DNA of 64,000 nt from Deinococcus psychrotolerans (GTDB lineage Bacteria; Deinococcota; Deinococci; Deinococcales; Deinococcaceae): the NCBI RefSeq assembly GCF_003860465.1, contig NZ_CP034183.1, positions 1,502,001 through 1,566,000 on the forward strand, written 5' to 3'. The number at the start of each line of letters is the position of its first letter. The stretch's first letter is position 1. This document shows positions 29,608 to 38,499 of this stretch, one piece after another. The notes under the pieces are model-generated. The model saw only the letters and a list, made by a program, of their open reading frames with translations. It was not told the DNA's origin and made no database searches. Position numbers and translations under genes: made by a program.

Positions 29608-30849
29608 TCACGGCACCTGCGTTTCTTTCCCCACTTCTTCGAGCAGTGCCCCGCCCAGCCGTTCAAAGGCTTCAGCGTCGGTGGGCGGGTGGGTCAGGCC
29701 CGCTCTCGCGTCACGGAGTAAGCGTTCAAACGGCAAATCCGGCGAGAGGGCCGCGCCGCCCACCACGCGGGCCGCTGCGTCAGTGGCGCTCACGGCGGCG
29801 TTGGTACACAGCGCTTTGGCAGCGGCAAGGAGTGGCAAACTGGCGGCGCTCGGTTCAGCCTCAAAGCCTTGAGCGGCCACTCTCAGCAGAGCGCGGGCGG
29901 CGGTGAGGTCAGCCCCAACGCGCCCCACCGCCTCGCGCACACGCGGCAAACTCGCCAGCGGTTGCCCCAGCGCAGTCGGCACACGGGTGCGGGCGTAGTC
30001 CAGCAGTGCAGCGAGGGCCGCCGTGCCCACGCCCAGATACGTTCCGGCCAGCGCCGTCCAGAACCAAGCCGGATGCGCCGGATGCTGCGGCTGTCGCTGA
30101 AATTGCGGCGCGATCACGTTGCCCGCCGGCACCGCCACGCCGCTGAAATGCACGTCCTGAGAACCGCTGCCGCGCAGCGAGAGCGCACCGCCCCAGGTGG
30201 ACTCGATCCGCACGCCCGGCGCAGTGAGTTCCACCAACACGCGGGCGATCTGCTCGTCGGGCGTGCGGGCCGTGACCAAAGCGAAATCCAGCGCCCGCGC
30301 TCCGGTGGCCCACGTTTTGTGGCCGCTGAGCAGATAATGCCCACCTTCTTCGCTCTGCGGCTGCAAAACGGTTTGCGGTAAGCCCCCGCGTGAGGGTGAG
30401 CCCAGCGCCGGTTCGCTGGCCAGCGCGTTGACGAGTGCTCCCCGCTGCACAGCGGCCCGGCCCAGCAGCGTCAGCAACTCCGGCGGCAAACTTCGGGCGG
30501 CGAACGCGCTGCCCAGCACTTGCCCAGTCATGGCCAGCACCAAAGCCAGCGACGCGCCCGCCGCGCCGAGCTGCTCCTGCACCCAGCCAAATTCGCTGAG
30601 GGTCATACTCAGGCCACCCAACTCATGACCGTCAAAATTGGCCGGCACACTCAGCGCCGCGTAGCCGCTGGCTTTGAGGGCGCGGGCGGCAGCGGGCGTC
30701 ACGTCCTGGGCTGCTTCACATTCGGCCAAGTGGCTTTGGATGGCCAGTACAGCATGTGCCGTGACCGCCCGGATCTCGGGGCGCGGCCAATCAGTCTGCA
30801 AAGCGTCAATACTTAAGACAGGGGCTTGCTCTTTTGGTGTTTGCGACAC
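29608..30849 (-). CDS. Acyl-CoA dehydrogenase family protein, DszC-like
   Basis: A 413-residue member of the acyl-CoA dehydrogenase fold. Segments such as SGHKTWATGA and GVGTAALAALLDYARTR fit the family. The C-terminal pattern GGAALSPDLPFERLLRDARAG followed by HPPTD resembles the flavin monooxygenase branch (DszC, SfnB) more than true dehydrogenases, and the usual YEGT-type catalytic Glu is not seen. It may be an FMNH2-dependent monooxygenase or a dehydrogenase of unknown substrate. The GTG start at 30849 lies seven bases after a TAGGCT box. Confidence 0.75.
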   Translation of the reverse strand: MSQTPKEQAPVLSIDALQTDWPRPEIRAVTAHAVLAIQSHLAECEAAQDVTPAAARALKASGYAALSVPANFDGHELGGLSMTLSEFGWVQEQLGAAGASLALVLAMTGQVLGSAFAARSLPPELLTLLGRAAVQRGALVNALASEPALGSPSRGGLPQTVLQPQSEEGGHYLLSGHKTWATGARALDFALVTARTPDEQIARVLVELTAPGVRIESTWGGALSLRGSGSQDVHFSGVAVPAGNVIAPQFQRQPQHPAHPAWFWTALAGTYLGVGTAALAALLDYARTRVPTALGQPLASLPRVREAVGRVGADLTAARALLRVAAQGFEAEPSAASLPLLAAAKALCTNAAVSATDAAARVVGGAALSPDLPFERLLRDARAGLTHPPTDAEAFERLGGALLEEVGKETQVP

Positions 30850-30856
30850 GCTGCCA

Positions 30857-30862
30857 AGCCTA
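30857..30862 (-). promoter_or_regulatory. -10 box (TAGGCT) of the DszC-like gene
   Basis: TAGGCT on the minus strand, seven bases before the GTG at 30849. Confidence 0.45.
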
Positions 30863-30877
30863 ACCCAGCTCAGGCCG

Positions 30878-30909
30878 CAAAAAGACGCCGCATGAACGTT
30901 TCGGCGTCT
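30878..30909 (-). terminator. Rho-independent terminator of greA
   Basis: AGACGCCG / CGGCGTCT inverted repeat with a run of five T on the minus strand, about 70 bases past the greA stop. Confidence 0.75.
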
Positions 30910-30980
30910 GGTTTGAAGTCAAGGTGTAAGGTTTGAACGTCTTAAGGGTTGGGAACAGCCGTTCGCGCCCTCAGTCCAGC

Positions 30981-31466
30981 CTAATCCAAGCTCTTGATCT
31001 TGTATTTCATCTGCTTGCCGCTGTCCAAATTGACCACGAAGCTCTCACCTTTTTTGCGGCCCAGCAGTTCGCGGCCCACCGGGCTGTCATCGCTGATTTT
31101 GGGCAAGCTGCCGCCGCGCATGGTGGCTTCGGGGGCGCTGACGAGCTGCACTTTCATGTCCTGCTTGGTGGCCTCGTTGTACAGCACCAGCACGCTGCCG
31201 AGTTCCACTTTGCCGGTGTGTTCGTCGCCGTTAATGAGGGTGGCGCGGGCGAGGGTGTCTTCAAATTCTTCGATTCGCGCTTCGATCATGCCTTTTTCGC
31301 GTTTGGCATCTTCCAGGCCAGTGTCTTCAAAATCGGCGCTGGCTTCCATCTGTTCTTGCAAAATGCGGGTCGCCTCGGCCAAGCGGACTTGCTCCTGATC
31401 CAAGCTGCGCTGAAGCCGCTCGAAGCCTTCTTGGGTCAGTTTGATCTGTTTGTTTTCTCCGGCCAT
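30981..31466 (-). CDS. greA: Transcription elongation factor GreA
   Basis: GreA enters the RNA polymerase secondary channel and stimulates cleavage of backtracked RNA. The start at 31466 gives a normal 161-residue protein beginning [18 protein letters not shown], preceded by GGAGG; earlier in-frame starts add about 59 unrelated residues. The coiled coil covers about 10-80 and its tip reads [17 protein letters not shown]. It lacks the enterobacterial DLKENAEY form and matches the Thermus/Deinococcus GreA type as I recall it. The C-terminal FKBP-like domain is complete ([19 protein letters not shown]). The related Gfh inhibitor family is the main alternative. Confidence 0.88.
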   Translation of the reverse strand: MAGENKQIKLTQEGFERLQRSLDQEQVRLAEATRILQEQMEASADFEDTGLEDAKREKGMIEARIEEFEDTLARATLINGDEHTGKVELGSVLVLYNEATKQDMKVQLVSAPEATMRGGSLPKISDDSPVGRELLGRKKGESFVVNLDSGKQMKYKIKSLD

Positions 31467-31611
31467 ACATCCTCCGACGGACACACCCGCTGCCATCAAG
31501 CGGCAGATGCGGAAACGGTACATACGAAAAGGGCGTAACGGTTGACTTGAGGCTGACTTTGAAGCGGGCGTCATTCTTCCACATGGCGGCGGCGTGGGCA
31601 AGAATTGCCAA

Positions 31612-31640
31612 AGCATAGTCTGAGAACGCTCAGAATGGAA
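31612..31640 (-). promoter_or_regulatory. greA promoter with palindrome between -35 and -10
   Basis: On the minus strand TTCCAT (31635-31640) and TATGCT (31612-31617) are 17 bases apart. The spacer contains TCTGAG-CGTT-CTCAGA (31619-31634), a perfect 6-base-arm palindrome placed where a repressor would block polymerase. The leader would be about 140 bases. Confidence 0.5.
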
Positions 31641-31685
31641 CACCCTGCCCCGTCGACTGCGGCTGGCGGGAAGTCAAATTACTCC

Positions 31686-32432
31686 TCAGGGCAGCCGTTC
31701 AAACGCTGCTGGAGGCCGCAGCAACCGCAGATTGAGCTTGGTTTTGCCGCTGTACGTGACGTGATCTTGGGGCCGATGGCTGGCCGCGCAGTTGTATTTG
31801 GCGTCTATCTGGCGCATCACCGGCCACACCACCGCCGCCGCCCGCCCCGCGATGTCGCGCAGCGGCACTGGCCCAAACAGGCGTGAATCTTCGCTGCCGC
31901 CCGCCGTGCGGTTGTCGCCCATCACAAAGTATTGCCCCGCCTTCAAGGTGATCTGCGGCGTGACTTGGCCCGACGCTTCATCCACGCGGGCCGCGTTGGC
32001 GAGCAGGCTGCCCGTGTCCCAGCAGCCCTGAGACTGCCAGTACACCGAGGTGAAACCCTGACTGAGGAGCGCTCCATTGAGATACACCTCGCCGCCCGAC
32101 ACCCGCACCGTATCGCCCGGTAAGCCAATCAACCGCTTGACCAGAAAGGGGCGGTAGCTCCCCAATCCTGAAAACGGCGGCCCAAAAAATGATTTGTTCA
32201 GGCTCTGCGTGGGCGGCTTGAATACCAAAATATCGCCGCGCTTGAAGTCACCGATACCGAGTTTGTGCAGCCACGTTTCGTATTTGGGAATGAGGAGGCG
32301 CTCGTGGTGGCGCAGCGTGGGCATCATGCTGGCTCCGTCCACTCCGACCAGCGTACCCACCAACTGCGTCAGCAGCACGGCAAACACCAGCGGTTCTCCC
32401 CACGACCAAACGGATCGCCAATTCGTCAGCAA
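31686..32432 (-). CDS. lepB: Signal peptidase I
   Basis: Type I signal peptidase removes signal peptides outside the membrane. The catalytic Ser is in GASMMPTL (about 35) and the Lys in [12 protein letters not shown] (about 99). [17 protein letters not shown] is the conserved box E. One N-terminal hydrophobic helix (about 12-30) anchors it. I place the start at a TTG (32432) because AGGAAGGA lies four bases upstream; the frame extends 13 codons further to another TTG (32471), which has no ribosome site and overlaps a palindrome. Product 248 residues. Confidence 0.85.
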   Translation of the reverse strand: MLTNWRSVWSWGEPLVFAVLLTQLVGTLVGVDGASMMPTLRHHERLLIPKYETWLHKLGIGDFKRGDILVFKPPTQSLNKSFFGPPFSGLGSYRPFLVKRLIGLPGDTVRVSGGEVYLNGALLSQGFTSVYWQSQGCWDTGSLLANAARVDEASGQVTPQITLKAGQYFVMGDNRTAGGSEDSRLFGPVPLRDIAGRAAAVVWPVMRQIDAKYNCAASHRPQDHVTYSGKTKLNLRLLRPPAAFERLP

Positions 32433-32447
32433 CGAATCCTTCCTGAC

Positions 32448-32490
32448 TATCAGTTTCTTATACACAGCCAATGACTATCAGAAACTGATA
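32448..32490 (-). promoter_or_regulatory. Inverted and direct repeats upstream of lepB
   Basis: TATCAGTTTC (32448-32457) pairs perfectly with GAAACTGATA (32481-32490). TGACTATCAG also occurs as a direct repeat (32443-32452 and 32472-32481). A TATAAG -10-like box lies between the arms on the minus strand. Confidence 0.45.
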
Positions 32491-32532
32491 TTAGAAATGA
32501 AAGAAAGGCCCAACTTCCCCAGCGCCTCCTCC

Positions 32533-33645
32533 CTAGCGCTTACCGCCGACTTCTCGGCGCACCCACAATACCAATGCGCCCAGCAGCAGCGCGTCGGCGA
32601 CCACCGTGAGCGGAACGGCCTGCACCCCAAAACGGGCCACCAAAACGCCGATCAGCGCCGAGAACACCGCGCCGCCCAAGCTGCCTGCCGTAAGCATCAG
32701 CGGCGCGGCCCGCACGGGGTTGAGCGAAGTGAACCAGGTCAGCAGCGTCGAAAAAATGGGAGAGATGCCCAGGCCCACCACCAAGTAACCCGCCACCGCC
32801 AGCGTCGGAACAGTGATCAGCAAACCGCCCAAGAGTGCCAGCGCCGCGCAGACCAAAACCACCCTGAAAAAAGGCAGGCGAGCCGCGAACGCCGCAAAGC
32901 CCAGCCGCCCCGCCGTGAGGGCCAGCCAGAACAAACTGGTCACTGCTTCTGGGTGCGGGTTGCCGATGGCGGCAAGGTGGGTGGTGGCCCAACTGCCCAA
33001 GCCCGCTTCAATGCCGACATACGAAAAAAACAGCAAGCCGAACAAACCGACCCGTCTGGGACTGACTTTGCTGAGGGCCAGTTCGGCAGGCTGCGCGGGC
33101 CAGCTTCGCACGCTCCTGAGCGCAAACGTCAGGCCGAGGGCCAGCAGCGCCAGCAACATAAACGGGCCGGGGTAAGCGCCGAAGCCCAGCGCCAGCAGCG
33201 GCGCGGCCACCGAACCGATGCCGAACATGGCATTGATCAAGCTGGCCGGCCCTGCACCCAACGTGGCGAACGCCGAATTAAACCCACCCGAGAGAAAGCC
33301 GAAGCCCAAGCCTGTCAGCAGGGCGGCCAAGAGCATCAGCGGCCAGATGGGGGCCAGCGAGAGGCCCAGCAGCCCCAAGGCGAACAAAGCGCTGCCGATC
33401 ATCACTGCAGCCCTGAGCGGCAAACGGGTCAACAGTGCGCCGAGCACCAGCGGCCCCAAAGCGCTGCCCAAAAAGTGAGCGCTGCTGACACCTGCCACAG
33501 CCGCTGTAGTGACCCCAAAGCGCTGCTCAAAGTCCGAGAAGGCCGGGCCGTAGGCCGCCTGAATCAGGCCCAGCAGCAAAAAAGCCGCGAAGCCCACCCC
33601 AAAGAGGGCCGGGTCGCGTTTGGTTTTGGTGGGCGTCAGGCTCAT
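32533..33645 (-). CDS. MFS transporter
   Basis: A 370-residue major facilitator with about 12 hydrophobic helices (for example FAAFLLLGLIQAAYG, LMLLAALLTGLGFGFLSG, AAPLLALGFGAYPG). The size and repeated Gly/Ala/Leu-rich helices are those of the small sugar or drug MFS exporters; a GxLxDrxGrr-like loop is weak. Substrate unknown. The ATG at 33645 lies nine bases after a TAGGCT box. It shares an intergenic region with the divergent 110-aa protein gene. Confidence 0.85.
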   Translation of the reverse strand: MSLTPTKTKRDPALFGVGFAAFLLLGLIQAAYGPAFSDFEQRFGVTTAAVAGVSSAHFLGSALGPLVLGALLTRLPLRAAVMIGSALFALGLLGLSLAPIWPLMLLAALLTGLGFGFLSGGFNSAFATLGAGPASLINAMFGIGSVAAPLLALGFGAYPGPFMLLALLALGLTFALRSVRSWPAQPAELALSKVSPRRVGLFGLLFFSYVGIEAGLGSWATTHLAAIGNPHPEAVTSLFWLALTAGRLGFAAFAARLPFFRVVLVCAALALLGGLLITVPTLAVAGYLVVGLGISPIFSTLLTWFTSLNPVRAAPLMLTAGSLGGAVFSALIGVLVARFGVQAVPLTVVADALLLGALVLWVRREVGGKR

Positions 33646-33654
33646 CAGCCAACG

Positions 33655-33660
33655 AGCCTA
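33655..33660 (-). promoter_or_regulatory. -10 box (TAGGCT) of the MFS gene
   Basis: TAGGCT on the minus strand nine bases before the ATG at 33645. Confidence 0.4.
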
Positions 33661-33726
33661 GCATGAAGCGCCCAAGCGTGAACACCGCTTAAGGCCGCCC
33701 CTCAGCTCCCAGGCCAGCGCCGGCTT

Positions 33727-33732
33727 TAAGCT
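33727..33732 (+). promoter_or_regulatory. -10 box (TAAGCT) of the 110-aa protein gene
   Basis: TAAGCT ends six bases before the ATG at 33739. Confidence 0.45.
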
Positions 33733-33738
33733 AAACGG

Positions 33739-34071
33739 ATGACTGACCGTAACGAAAGAACAGATGGCCGTTTGGGCGAAGTGGTGGACGAAGGCACCAC
33801 GCCGGAGTTACTCGAAGAAAAAAATATTGCCGAAGACCTGCTGCGGGCTGACGTCAAAGCAGACCGCAAAAATCCCAACGATCAACCGGGCTTTGACGAC
33901 GGGCGCTTGGGCGGCTTTGATTACGAAGACCGCCAGGGCCAGCCCAACGACGAAGGCGAAGGCAGCGACGCGGCAGGCAAGGAAGAGGGCGGCATCGGCA
34001 CCGAGCGCAACGGCGGCGTGGACGGCGGCCCAGCCCGCACCCACCCGCTGCCGGGCAAAGACGGCAAATAA
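33739..34071 (+). CDS. Small acidic hydrophilic protein (110 aa)
   Basis: Not recognised. The product is highly charged and acidic, rich in Asp, Glu, Gly, Asn and Arg, without hydrophobic core, membrane helix or signal peptide, and is probably disordered. Short near-repeats such as DDGRLGGFDYEDRQGQ and DGRLGEVVDEG suggest low-complexity origin. A leaderless -10 box and a GAAA-loop terminator bracket it, which supports expression. A protective role in stress is possible but unproven. Confidence 0.65.
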   Translation: MTDRNERTDGRLGEVVDEGTTPELLEEKNIAEDLLRADVKADRKNPNDQPGFDDGRLGGFDYEDRQGQPNDEGEGSDAAGKEEGGIGTERNGGVDGGPARTHPLPGKDGK

Positions 34072-34137
34072 GCTCCCAAAACTTCTCAGCGCATACGTTT
34101 GACAGCGCCCGTATATCGCGCTATTCTTTAGTCACAA

Positions 34138-34160
34138 CCGCTCGAAAGGGCGGATTTTTT
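34138..34160 (+). terminator. GAAA-loop terminator of the 110-aa protein gene
   Basis: CCGCTC-GAAA-GGGCGG, six pairs with one wobble, followed by six T. Confidence 0.7.
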
Positions 34161-34183
34161 ATGCCTGCTCACTTGCACCACGC

Positions 34184-34189
34184 TAAGCT
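34184..34189 (+). promoter_or_regulatory. -10 box (TAAGCT) of the VOC protein gene
   Basis: TAAGCT ends six bases before the ATG at 34196. Confidence 0.5.
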
Positions 34190-34195
34190 GGCAGC

Positions 34196-34573
34196 ATGAA
34201 CGCCCCACAAGCCAACCTCAAGCATGTTTCTTTTTTGACGGCTAACGCCGACGCCGTGATCGCCTTTTACCTTTTGTTGGGCGCAGAGTTGCAAAAAGAT
34301 TTGCGCACCAGCGAAGGCTTTCGCCGGGTGGTGCTGGGCTTTGCGGGCGGTGGAAAGCTACAATTTTTTGAAGCAGACACCGAGTTGCCGCGTCCGCATC
34401 CAGCTTGGCAAGAGCACATTGCGCTGCACCTCAGCGACCTGAACGCCAGCATTCAGCAGCTCAAGGAGCAGGGCGCGGCGTTCAGCCGTGAACTGACGAC
34501 AAGCCCGAGTGGTAACCCGATGGCCTTCGTACTCGATCCAGATGGACGGCAAGTGGAGTTGCTGCAAGCCTGA
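34196..34573 (+). CDS. VOC (glyoxalase/bleomycin-resistance) superfamily protein
   Basis: A 125-residue single VOC unit. It starts LKHVSFLTANADAVIAFYLLLGAEL, shows the central IALHLSDLNASIQQLKEQG segment and ends FVLDPDGRQVELLQ, the usual VOC C-terminal strand with a metal-binding Glu. Members bind a divalent metal and act on small molecules as lyases, dioxygenases or drug-binding proteins; the substrate cannot be told. Leaderless promoter upstream, strong bidirectional terminator downstream. Confidence 0.85.
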   Translation: MNAPQANLKHVSFLTANADAVIAFYLLLGAELQKDLRTSEGFRRVVLGFAGGGKLQFFEADTELPRPHPAWQEHIALHLSDLNASIQQLKEQGAAFSRELTTSPSGNPMAFVLDPDGRQVELLQA

Positions 34574-34594
34574 GCTGCAGAGGGGAGCCACAAA

Positions 34595-34629
34595 AGCGCG
34601 GAGCCCCGTTTGGTCATGGGCTCCGCGCT
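34595..34629. terminator. Bidirectional terminator between VOC and AI-2E genes
   Basis: AGCGCGGAGCCC / GGGCTCCGCGCT, a perfect 12-bp stem with an 11-base loop, between two convergent genes. Confidence 0.8.
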
Positions 34630-34654
34630 CAGTTTCGAAGTGGCTTGGTGCTGG

Positions 34655-35791
34655 CTAAGGCCCGTCTTTATATACCCGGCTGGGATAGTAGTATTCCTGT
34701 AGCAGCAGTTTGCCCAGCGCGGCCAGCGGCACGGCCAGCAGTGCGCCGGTGATGCCCATCAGCGTCAGGCCGGTCAAAATGGCGATGATGACCGTCACGG
34801 GGTGCAGGTTGGTGGTGCGTCCCAAAACCATCGGCGAGAGCAGGTGGCCTTCGATTTGGTTGGCGACCACAAAAACCACCACCACCACGATGAGTTTCAC
34901 GACGCCGCCCGCCGAAGCCGCCAGCAGCAGCGCCGGAGTAATCCCGATCACCACGCCCAGATACGGCACGACATTGAAGACACCCGCGATAAAACCGATG
35001 GCGGGCGCACTGGGAATGCCCGCGATGCTCAGCGCCACCCCGATGAAAATGCCCACGAAGGCCGCGATGATGAGCTGGCCCTTGAGATACCCGCCCACTG
35101 CCTGACCGACATTCTTGGATAAGTCCAACACGAACGGCTGCCAAGTACGCGGAAAGAGGCGCAGAAAATTGAGACCGAGCTTGTCGTAGTCCAGCATCAT
35201 ATAGATGCTCATAATCAGCACTGCGAAGGCCTCGCCGACGATGCTCGCCACGCTCAGCACGCCGCCGAACAAAGCGCCGCTGTTGGCCTTGAGATATGGC
35301 AGCACCGTATCAATGTAAGGCTGAATGTACTGCTGTAAACCTGCCGCACCGTTTTGGCTGATTTTGGTGATTTGGTCACGGACGCTGGAGAGCGGCGGAA
35401 AACGGTCGGCCAAGTTGTTGAACCACGGCTGAGTCAAGAACTCTTTGGTCAGCGCTGGAAGCCGCTGAATAAGATCGCTCAGCTGATTGAAAATGGTGAC
35501 CAATAGGCCAGAGGCCAGCACGATCAGCCCGAAAATCAAGATGACGGTCAGCAGTACGCCGATGGCGCGATTGATCTTGCGTTTTTCTAACCACACCAGC
35601 ATTGGGTGAGCCAAGTAAGCGATGATATAAGCGATAACAGCCAGAACAACGATATGGGAGACGGATCCTAAGACGAGGTAAGCCAGATACAGCAGCAGCA
35701 AAAAAGTGGCGGCCCGAATATAAGGGTTGCGCCAAATGGCTTGAAAAGCGTTATCGCCCGAAGGCTGGCGGGAAGGCGGTTGGGGTAACAA
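34655..35791 (-). CDS. AI-2E family transporter (TqsA/PerM-like)
   Basis: A 378-residue membrane protein of the AI-2E family, once tied to autoinducer-2 export but now a broad family including PerM and Na+/H+ antiporter-like proteins. Several paired hydrophobic helices are visible at the N-terminus (AATFLLLLYLAYLVLG, IAYIIAYLAHPMLVWLEKR) and the C-terminal half has GFIAGVFNVVPYLGVVIG and QIEGHLLSPMVLGR, both typical. The start is a TTG at 35791 with GGAGGA eight bases upstream. Function here unknown. Confidence 0.88.
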   Translation of the reverse strand: MLPQPPSRQPSGDNAFQAIWRNPYIRAATFLLLLYLAYLVLGSVSHIVVLAVIAYIIAYLAHPMLVWLEKRKINRAIGVLLTVILIFGLIVLASGLLVTIFNQLSDLIQRLPALTKEFLTQPWFNNLADRFPPLSSVRDQITKISQNGAAGLQQYIQPYIDTVLPYLKANSGALFGGVLSVASIVGEAFAVLIMSIYMMLDYDKLGLNFLRLFPRTWQPFVLDLSKNVGQAVGGYLKGQLIIAAFVGIFIGVALSIAGIPSAPAIGFIAGVFNVVPYLGVVIGITPALLLAASAGGVVKLIVVVVVFVVANQIEGHLLSPMVLGRTTNLHPVTVIIAILTGLTLMGITGALLAVPLAALGKLLLQEYYYPSRVYKDGP

Positions 35792-35911
35792 GGGAAAGTC
35801 CTCCGAGCGCCATCATACTGGAGGGCTGACCGGCAAATGGGGCCGGGGCAAGCCACAGTGCTCAGCGCGGCATCCGTCATTTGGCTGACGAACGCTTAGG
35901 CACTCAGGCTT

Positions 35912-35917
35912 TACCCT
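35912..35917 (+). promoter_or_regulatory. -10 box (TACCCT) of the RNase H-like gene
   Basis: TACCCT ends nine bases before the GTG at 35927. Confidence 0.35.
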
Positions 35918-35926
35918 AGAGGCTCA

Positions 35927-36682
35927 GTGAATCACGCTTACGTAGACGGAAGTTTTGATGACGGCGCTGAAACGGGTCAGGCCGGACGCAGCGGCTTCGG
36001 CATCGTGCTGATTACGCCGGGCCAGTTGCCGCAGCATCTGTACGGCCGCATGGAAGCGGGCGACAACAACGCTGCCGAACTGCGGGCGGTGACCGAGGCG
36101 CTTCGCCACGCCCCTACCGGAGAAGCCTTGACGGTGCATACCGATAACTTGAGTGTTCTCTCGGCGATTCGGCGCGGCAGCCGCAGTATTCGCCAGCACG
36201 AGGAAGCGGTGCGGGTGCGCGAAGAAGCCGAGGCCCGCCAGATCGAGCTGCACCTGGCGCGGGCCAGCCGCGAGCGCCGCCACATGCAAACCGCCCACGC
36301 GCTGGCCAACGACGCCCGGCTGGAGCGCAGCAGCACGGCTCCCCCCAGCCCCCACGCCGAGGTCAATTTGTCCCACGCCCCTTGGCGCGACTCGGCGGTG
36401 GTCACGCTCAGGCGCAGCGGCGAGCGGGTCAGCGCCGAGGTGCCGCGTGAGCCGGACGATCCGCTGGCCCGCAGCGTGAGGGCGCTGTTGGTGGCGGTGC
36501 AGTTGGCCTCACCCGGCGAGACCCTGATCGTTTCTCACGCTTCCAAATTGGCGGTGGCCCTTTGGCAAAACCCCAAGCGGGCCTTGCTGGGCGCGGCCCA
36601 AGAGCACTTGATGGCGGCGAGGGAGCACATCAAACTTCACAACATCCAGCTTTTCTTTGAGCGGATAGACGGAGAACGCTAA
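35927..36682 (+). CDS. RNase H-like protein with a second degenerate RNase H-fold half
   Basis: The N-terminal half (about 1-140) is an RNase HI-type domain that cleaves the RNA of RNA/DNA hybrids. Catalytic acids appear in YVDGSF (Asp7), NNAAELRAV (Glu about 49) and VHTDNLSVL (Asp about 69), with a fourth in AHALANDAR. Residues about 145-251 look like a second copy: a helix SVRALLVAVQLA, a strand TLIVSHASKLAVAL and a strand NIQLFFERID match the same order in the first half, but the acidic residues are replaced. At 251 residues it is far longer than RNase HI (about 150). Substrate is inferred; GTG start. Confidence 0.75.
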   Translation: MNHAYVDGSFDDGAETGQAGRSGFGIVLITPGQLPQHLYGRMEAGDNNAAELRAVTEALRHAPTGEALTVHTDNLSVLSAIRRGSRSIRQHEEAVRVREEAEARQIELHLARASRERRHMQTAHALANDARLERSSTAPPSPHAEVNLSHAPWRDSAVVTLRRSGERVSAEVPREPDDPLARSVRALLVAVQLASPGETLIVSHASKLAVALWQNPKRALLGAAQEHLMAAREHIKLHNIQLFFERIDGER

Positions 36683-36763
36683 ATCGAGATTTCGCCCGCG
36701 TCGCCCGTTTGAGCCAGAGGCAAACCGGGTTGCCCGAGTCTGGCCGCGCACCCTAAAGACCGT

Positions 36764-38353
36764 TCAGCTCGGCGCGGCTTCCGGCATATTCTGATCCGGC
36801 GGGGTCTGCCGCGCCGCGTCCGGCGTGCCGTCTTCGGGTTTGAGCAGCGGAAAGAGCAGCACGTCGCGAATGCTGTCTTTGTTGGTTAGCAGCATGGTCA
36901 GGCGGTCAATTCCCATGCCCATTCCGGCAGTCGGCGGCATTCCGTATTCCAGCGCCAGCAAAAAGTCCTCGTCTTGCTCGTGGGCTTCGTCGTCGCCTGC
37001 GTCGCGGCGGGCCGTCTGGGCTTCGAAGCGGGCGCGTTGGTCGAGCGCGTCGTTGAGCTCGGAGTAGATCGGGGCGAGTTCAAAGCCTGCCACATAGAGG
37101 TCAGCCCGTTCGGCCAGCCCAGCCCGCGAGCGGTGCGCCTTAACCAGCGGACTGATCACCAGCGGCATATCGGTGAGGAAAGTCGGGTCGATCAGCTGCC
37201 CTTCCACGTACTCGCCGCCGAGTTTGTCGAGCAATTTGTAATCCGGCACTTTGCGAAATTCAGGGTGCTTACCATCACTCCAAGCCCGCAACTGAGCCAA
37301 ATCCAGCGGGTCGAAGTCTAACCCTGCCGCTTCTTTGAGGGCCGCCACGAAGTCTAAGCGCTTAAACGGCAAGCTGAAATCCACTGTTTTGCCCTGATAC
37401 TCGATCACCGGTTGGCCGTGAATCTCGATGACCAAGCTGTGAAGCATCTCTTCGACCAGTTTCATCATGTCGTTGTAATCGCCGTAAGCAAAGTAAGCTT
37501 CCAGCATGGTGAATTCGGGATTGTGGGTACGATCGATGCCCTCGTTGCGGAAGTTGCGGCCAATTTCGTAGACTTTCTCAAAACCGCCCACCAAGAGGCG
37601 CTTGAGGTAAAGCTCTAAACTGATTCGCAGAGAGAATTCATGTGACAAAGCGTTATGGAAGGTCTTAAAGGGCTTGGCTTCCGTTCCGCCAGGCACCGTT
37701 TGTAAATTTGGGCCTTCCACTTCCATGAAACCGTGATCATCCAAGTAATGCCGAATGGCCCGCACGATCTTTGAACGGGTGCGGTAGGCCGCCCGGCTTT
37801 CGGGATTGATCATCAAATCTACGTAGCGGCGGCGGGCACGCAGTTCTTCATCTTGTAAACCATGAACTTTGCTGGGAAGTGGGTGAAGGCTTTTGACCAG
37901 CGGTTGCCAATGCTGCACTTCCAAGGTGAGTTGCCCCGTCTTGGTCACGAACGGCACACCTTTCACGCCGATAATGTCGCCCAGATCGATTTTCTTGGTG
38001 GCGGCAAACTGCTCAGTGGTTTTTTTGCCGAAATACAGTTGAATGGTGCCGCTTTCATCTTGAAGATCGGCAAAAGCCGCGCCGCCCATGTGCCGAAACA
38101 GCATGACGCGTCCGGCCAAGCTGCTGACTTCGTCATCCCAGCGCTCGCCGTGTTCACCGCTGAGGTGGGCGGCCAAGAGATCGGCGGCGTGGTGGGTCTG
38201 GGGGTAGCTGTACGGGTGCGTTTCAAAACCGGCCTCGGCAAGGGCGGCTTGGTTGTTGAGGCGGGCAATCGTCTGCTCATGCAGTTGGCGCTGGGGTGCT
38301 GGGGTATTGGTCGCTTGACTGGGTGAGTGTTGGGGTTGGGCGTCGTCGGACAT
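36764..38353 (-). CDS. lysS: Lysyl-tRNA synthetase, class II
   Basis: LysS charges tRNA-Lys. The 529-residue product has an OB-fold anticodon domain (about 60-180, [19 protein letters not shown]), motif 2 ([22 protein letters not shown]) and motif 3 ([14 protein letters not shown]). The start at 38353 follows a TATACT box by seven bases; an upstream in-frame start would lie before this promoter. A Pro/Ala-rich C-terminal tail of about 25 residues extends past the normal end. It seems to be a single-gene transcript. Confidence 0.95.
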   Translation of the reverse strand: MSDDAQPQHSPSQATNTPAPQRQLHEQTIARLNNQAALAEAGFETHPYSYPQTHHAADLLAAHLSGEHGERWDDEVSSLAGRVMLFRHMGGAAFADLQDESGTIQLYFGKKTTEQFAATKKIDLGDIIGVKGVPFVTKTGQLTLEVQHWQPLVKSLHPLPSKVHGLQDEELRARRRYVDLMINPESRAAYRTRSKIVRAIRHYLDDHGFMEVEGPNLQTVPGGTEAKPFKTFHNALSHEFSLRISLELYLKRLLVGGFEKVYEIGRNFRNEGIDRTHNPEFTMLEAYFAYGDYNDMMKLVEEMLHSLVIEIHGQPVIEYQGKTVDFSLPFKRLDFVAALKEAAGLDFDPLDLAQLRAWSDGKHPEFRKVPDYKLLDKLGGEYVEGQLIDPTFLTDMPLVISPLVKAHRSRAGLAERADLYVAGFELAPIYSELNDALDQRARFEAQTARRDAGDDEAHEQDEDFLLALEYGMPPTAGMGMGIDRLTMLLTNKDSIRDVLLFPLLKPEDGTPDAARQTPPDQNMPEAAPS

Positions 38354-38360
38354 AAAGCCG

Positions 38361-38366
38361 AGTATA
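38361..38366 (-). promoter_or_regulatory. -10 box (TATACT) of lysS
   Basis: TATACT on the minus strand seven bases before the lysS ATG. Confidence 0.6.
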
Positions 38367-38499
38367 GAGCGCTCCCGCCGAGCAGGAATACAGCGCAAGC
38401 TCGCCTGCCAAGCGCAAGCCCGCACACCGAGAAAATTTCTAAACCGCTTTGTAAACCTTGCTACTTCTCCCCTGCCCCATTTCGGTGGATGCTGCGCCC

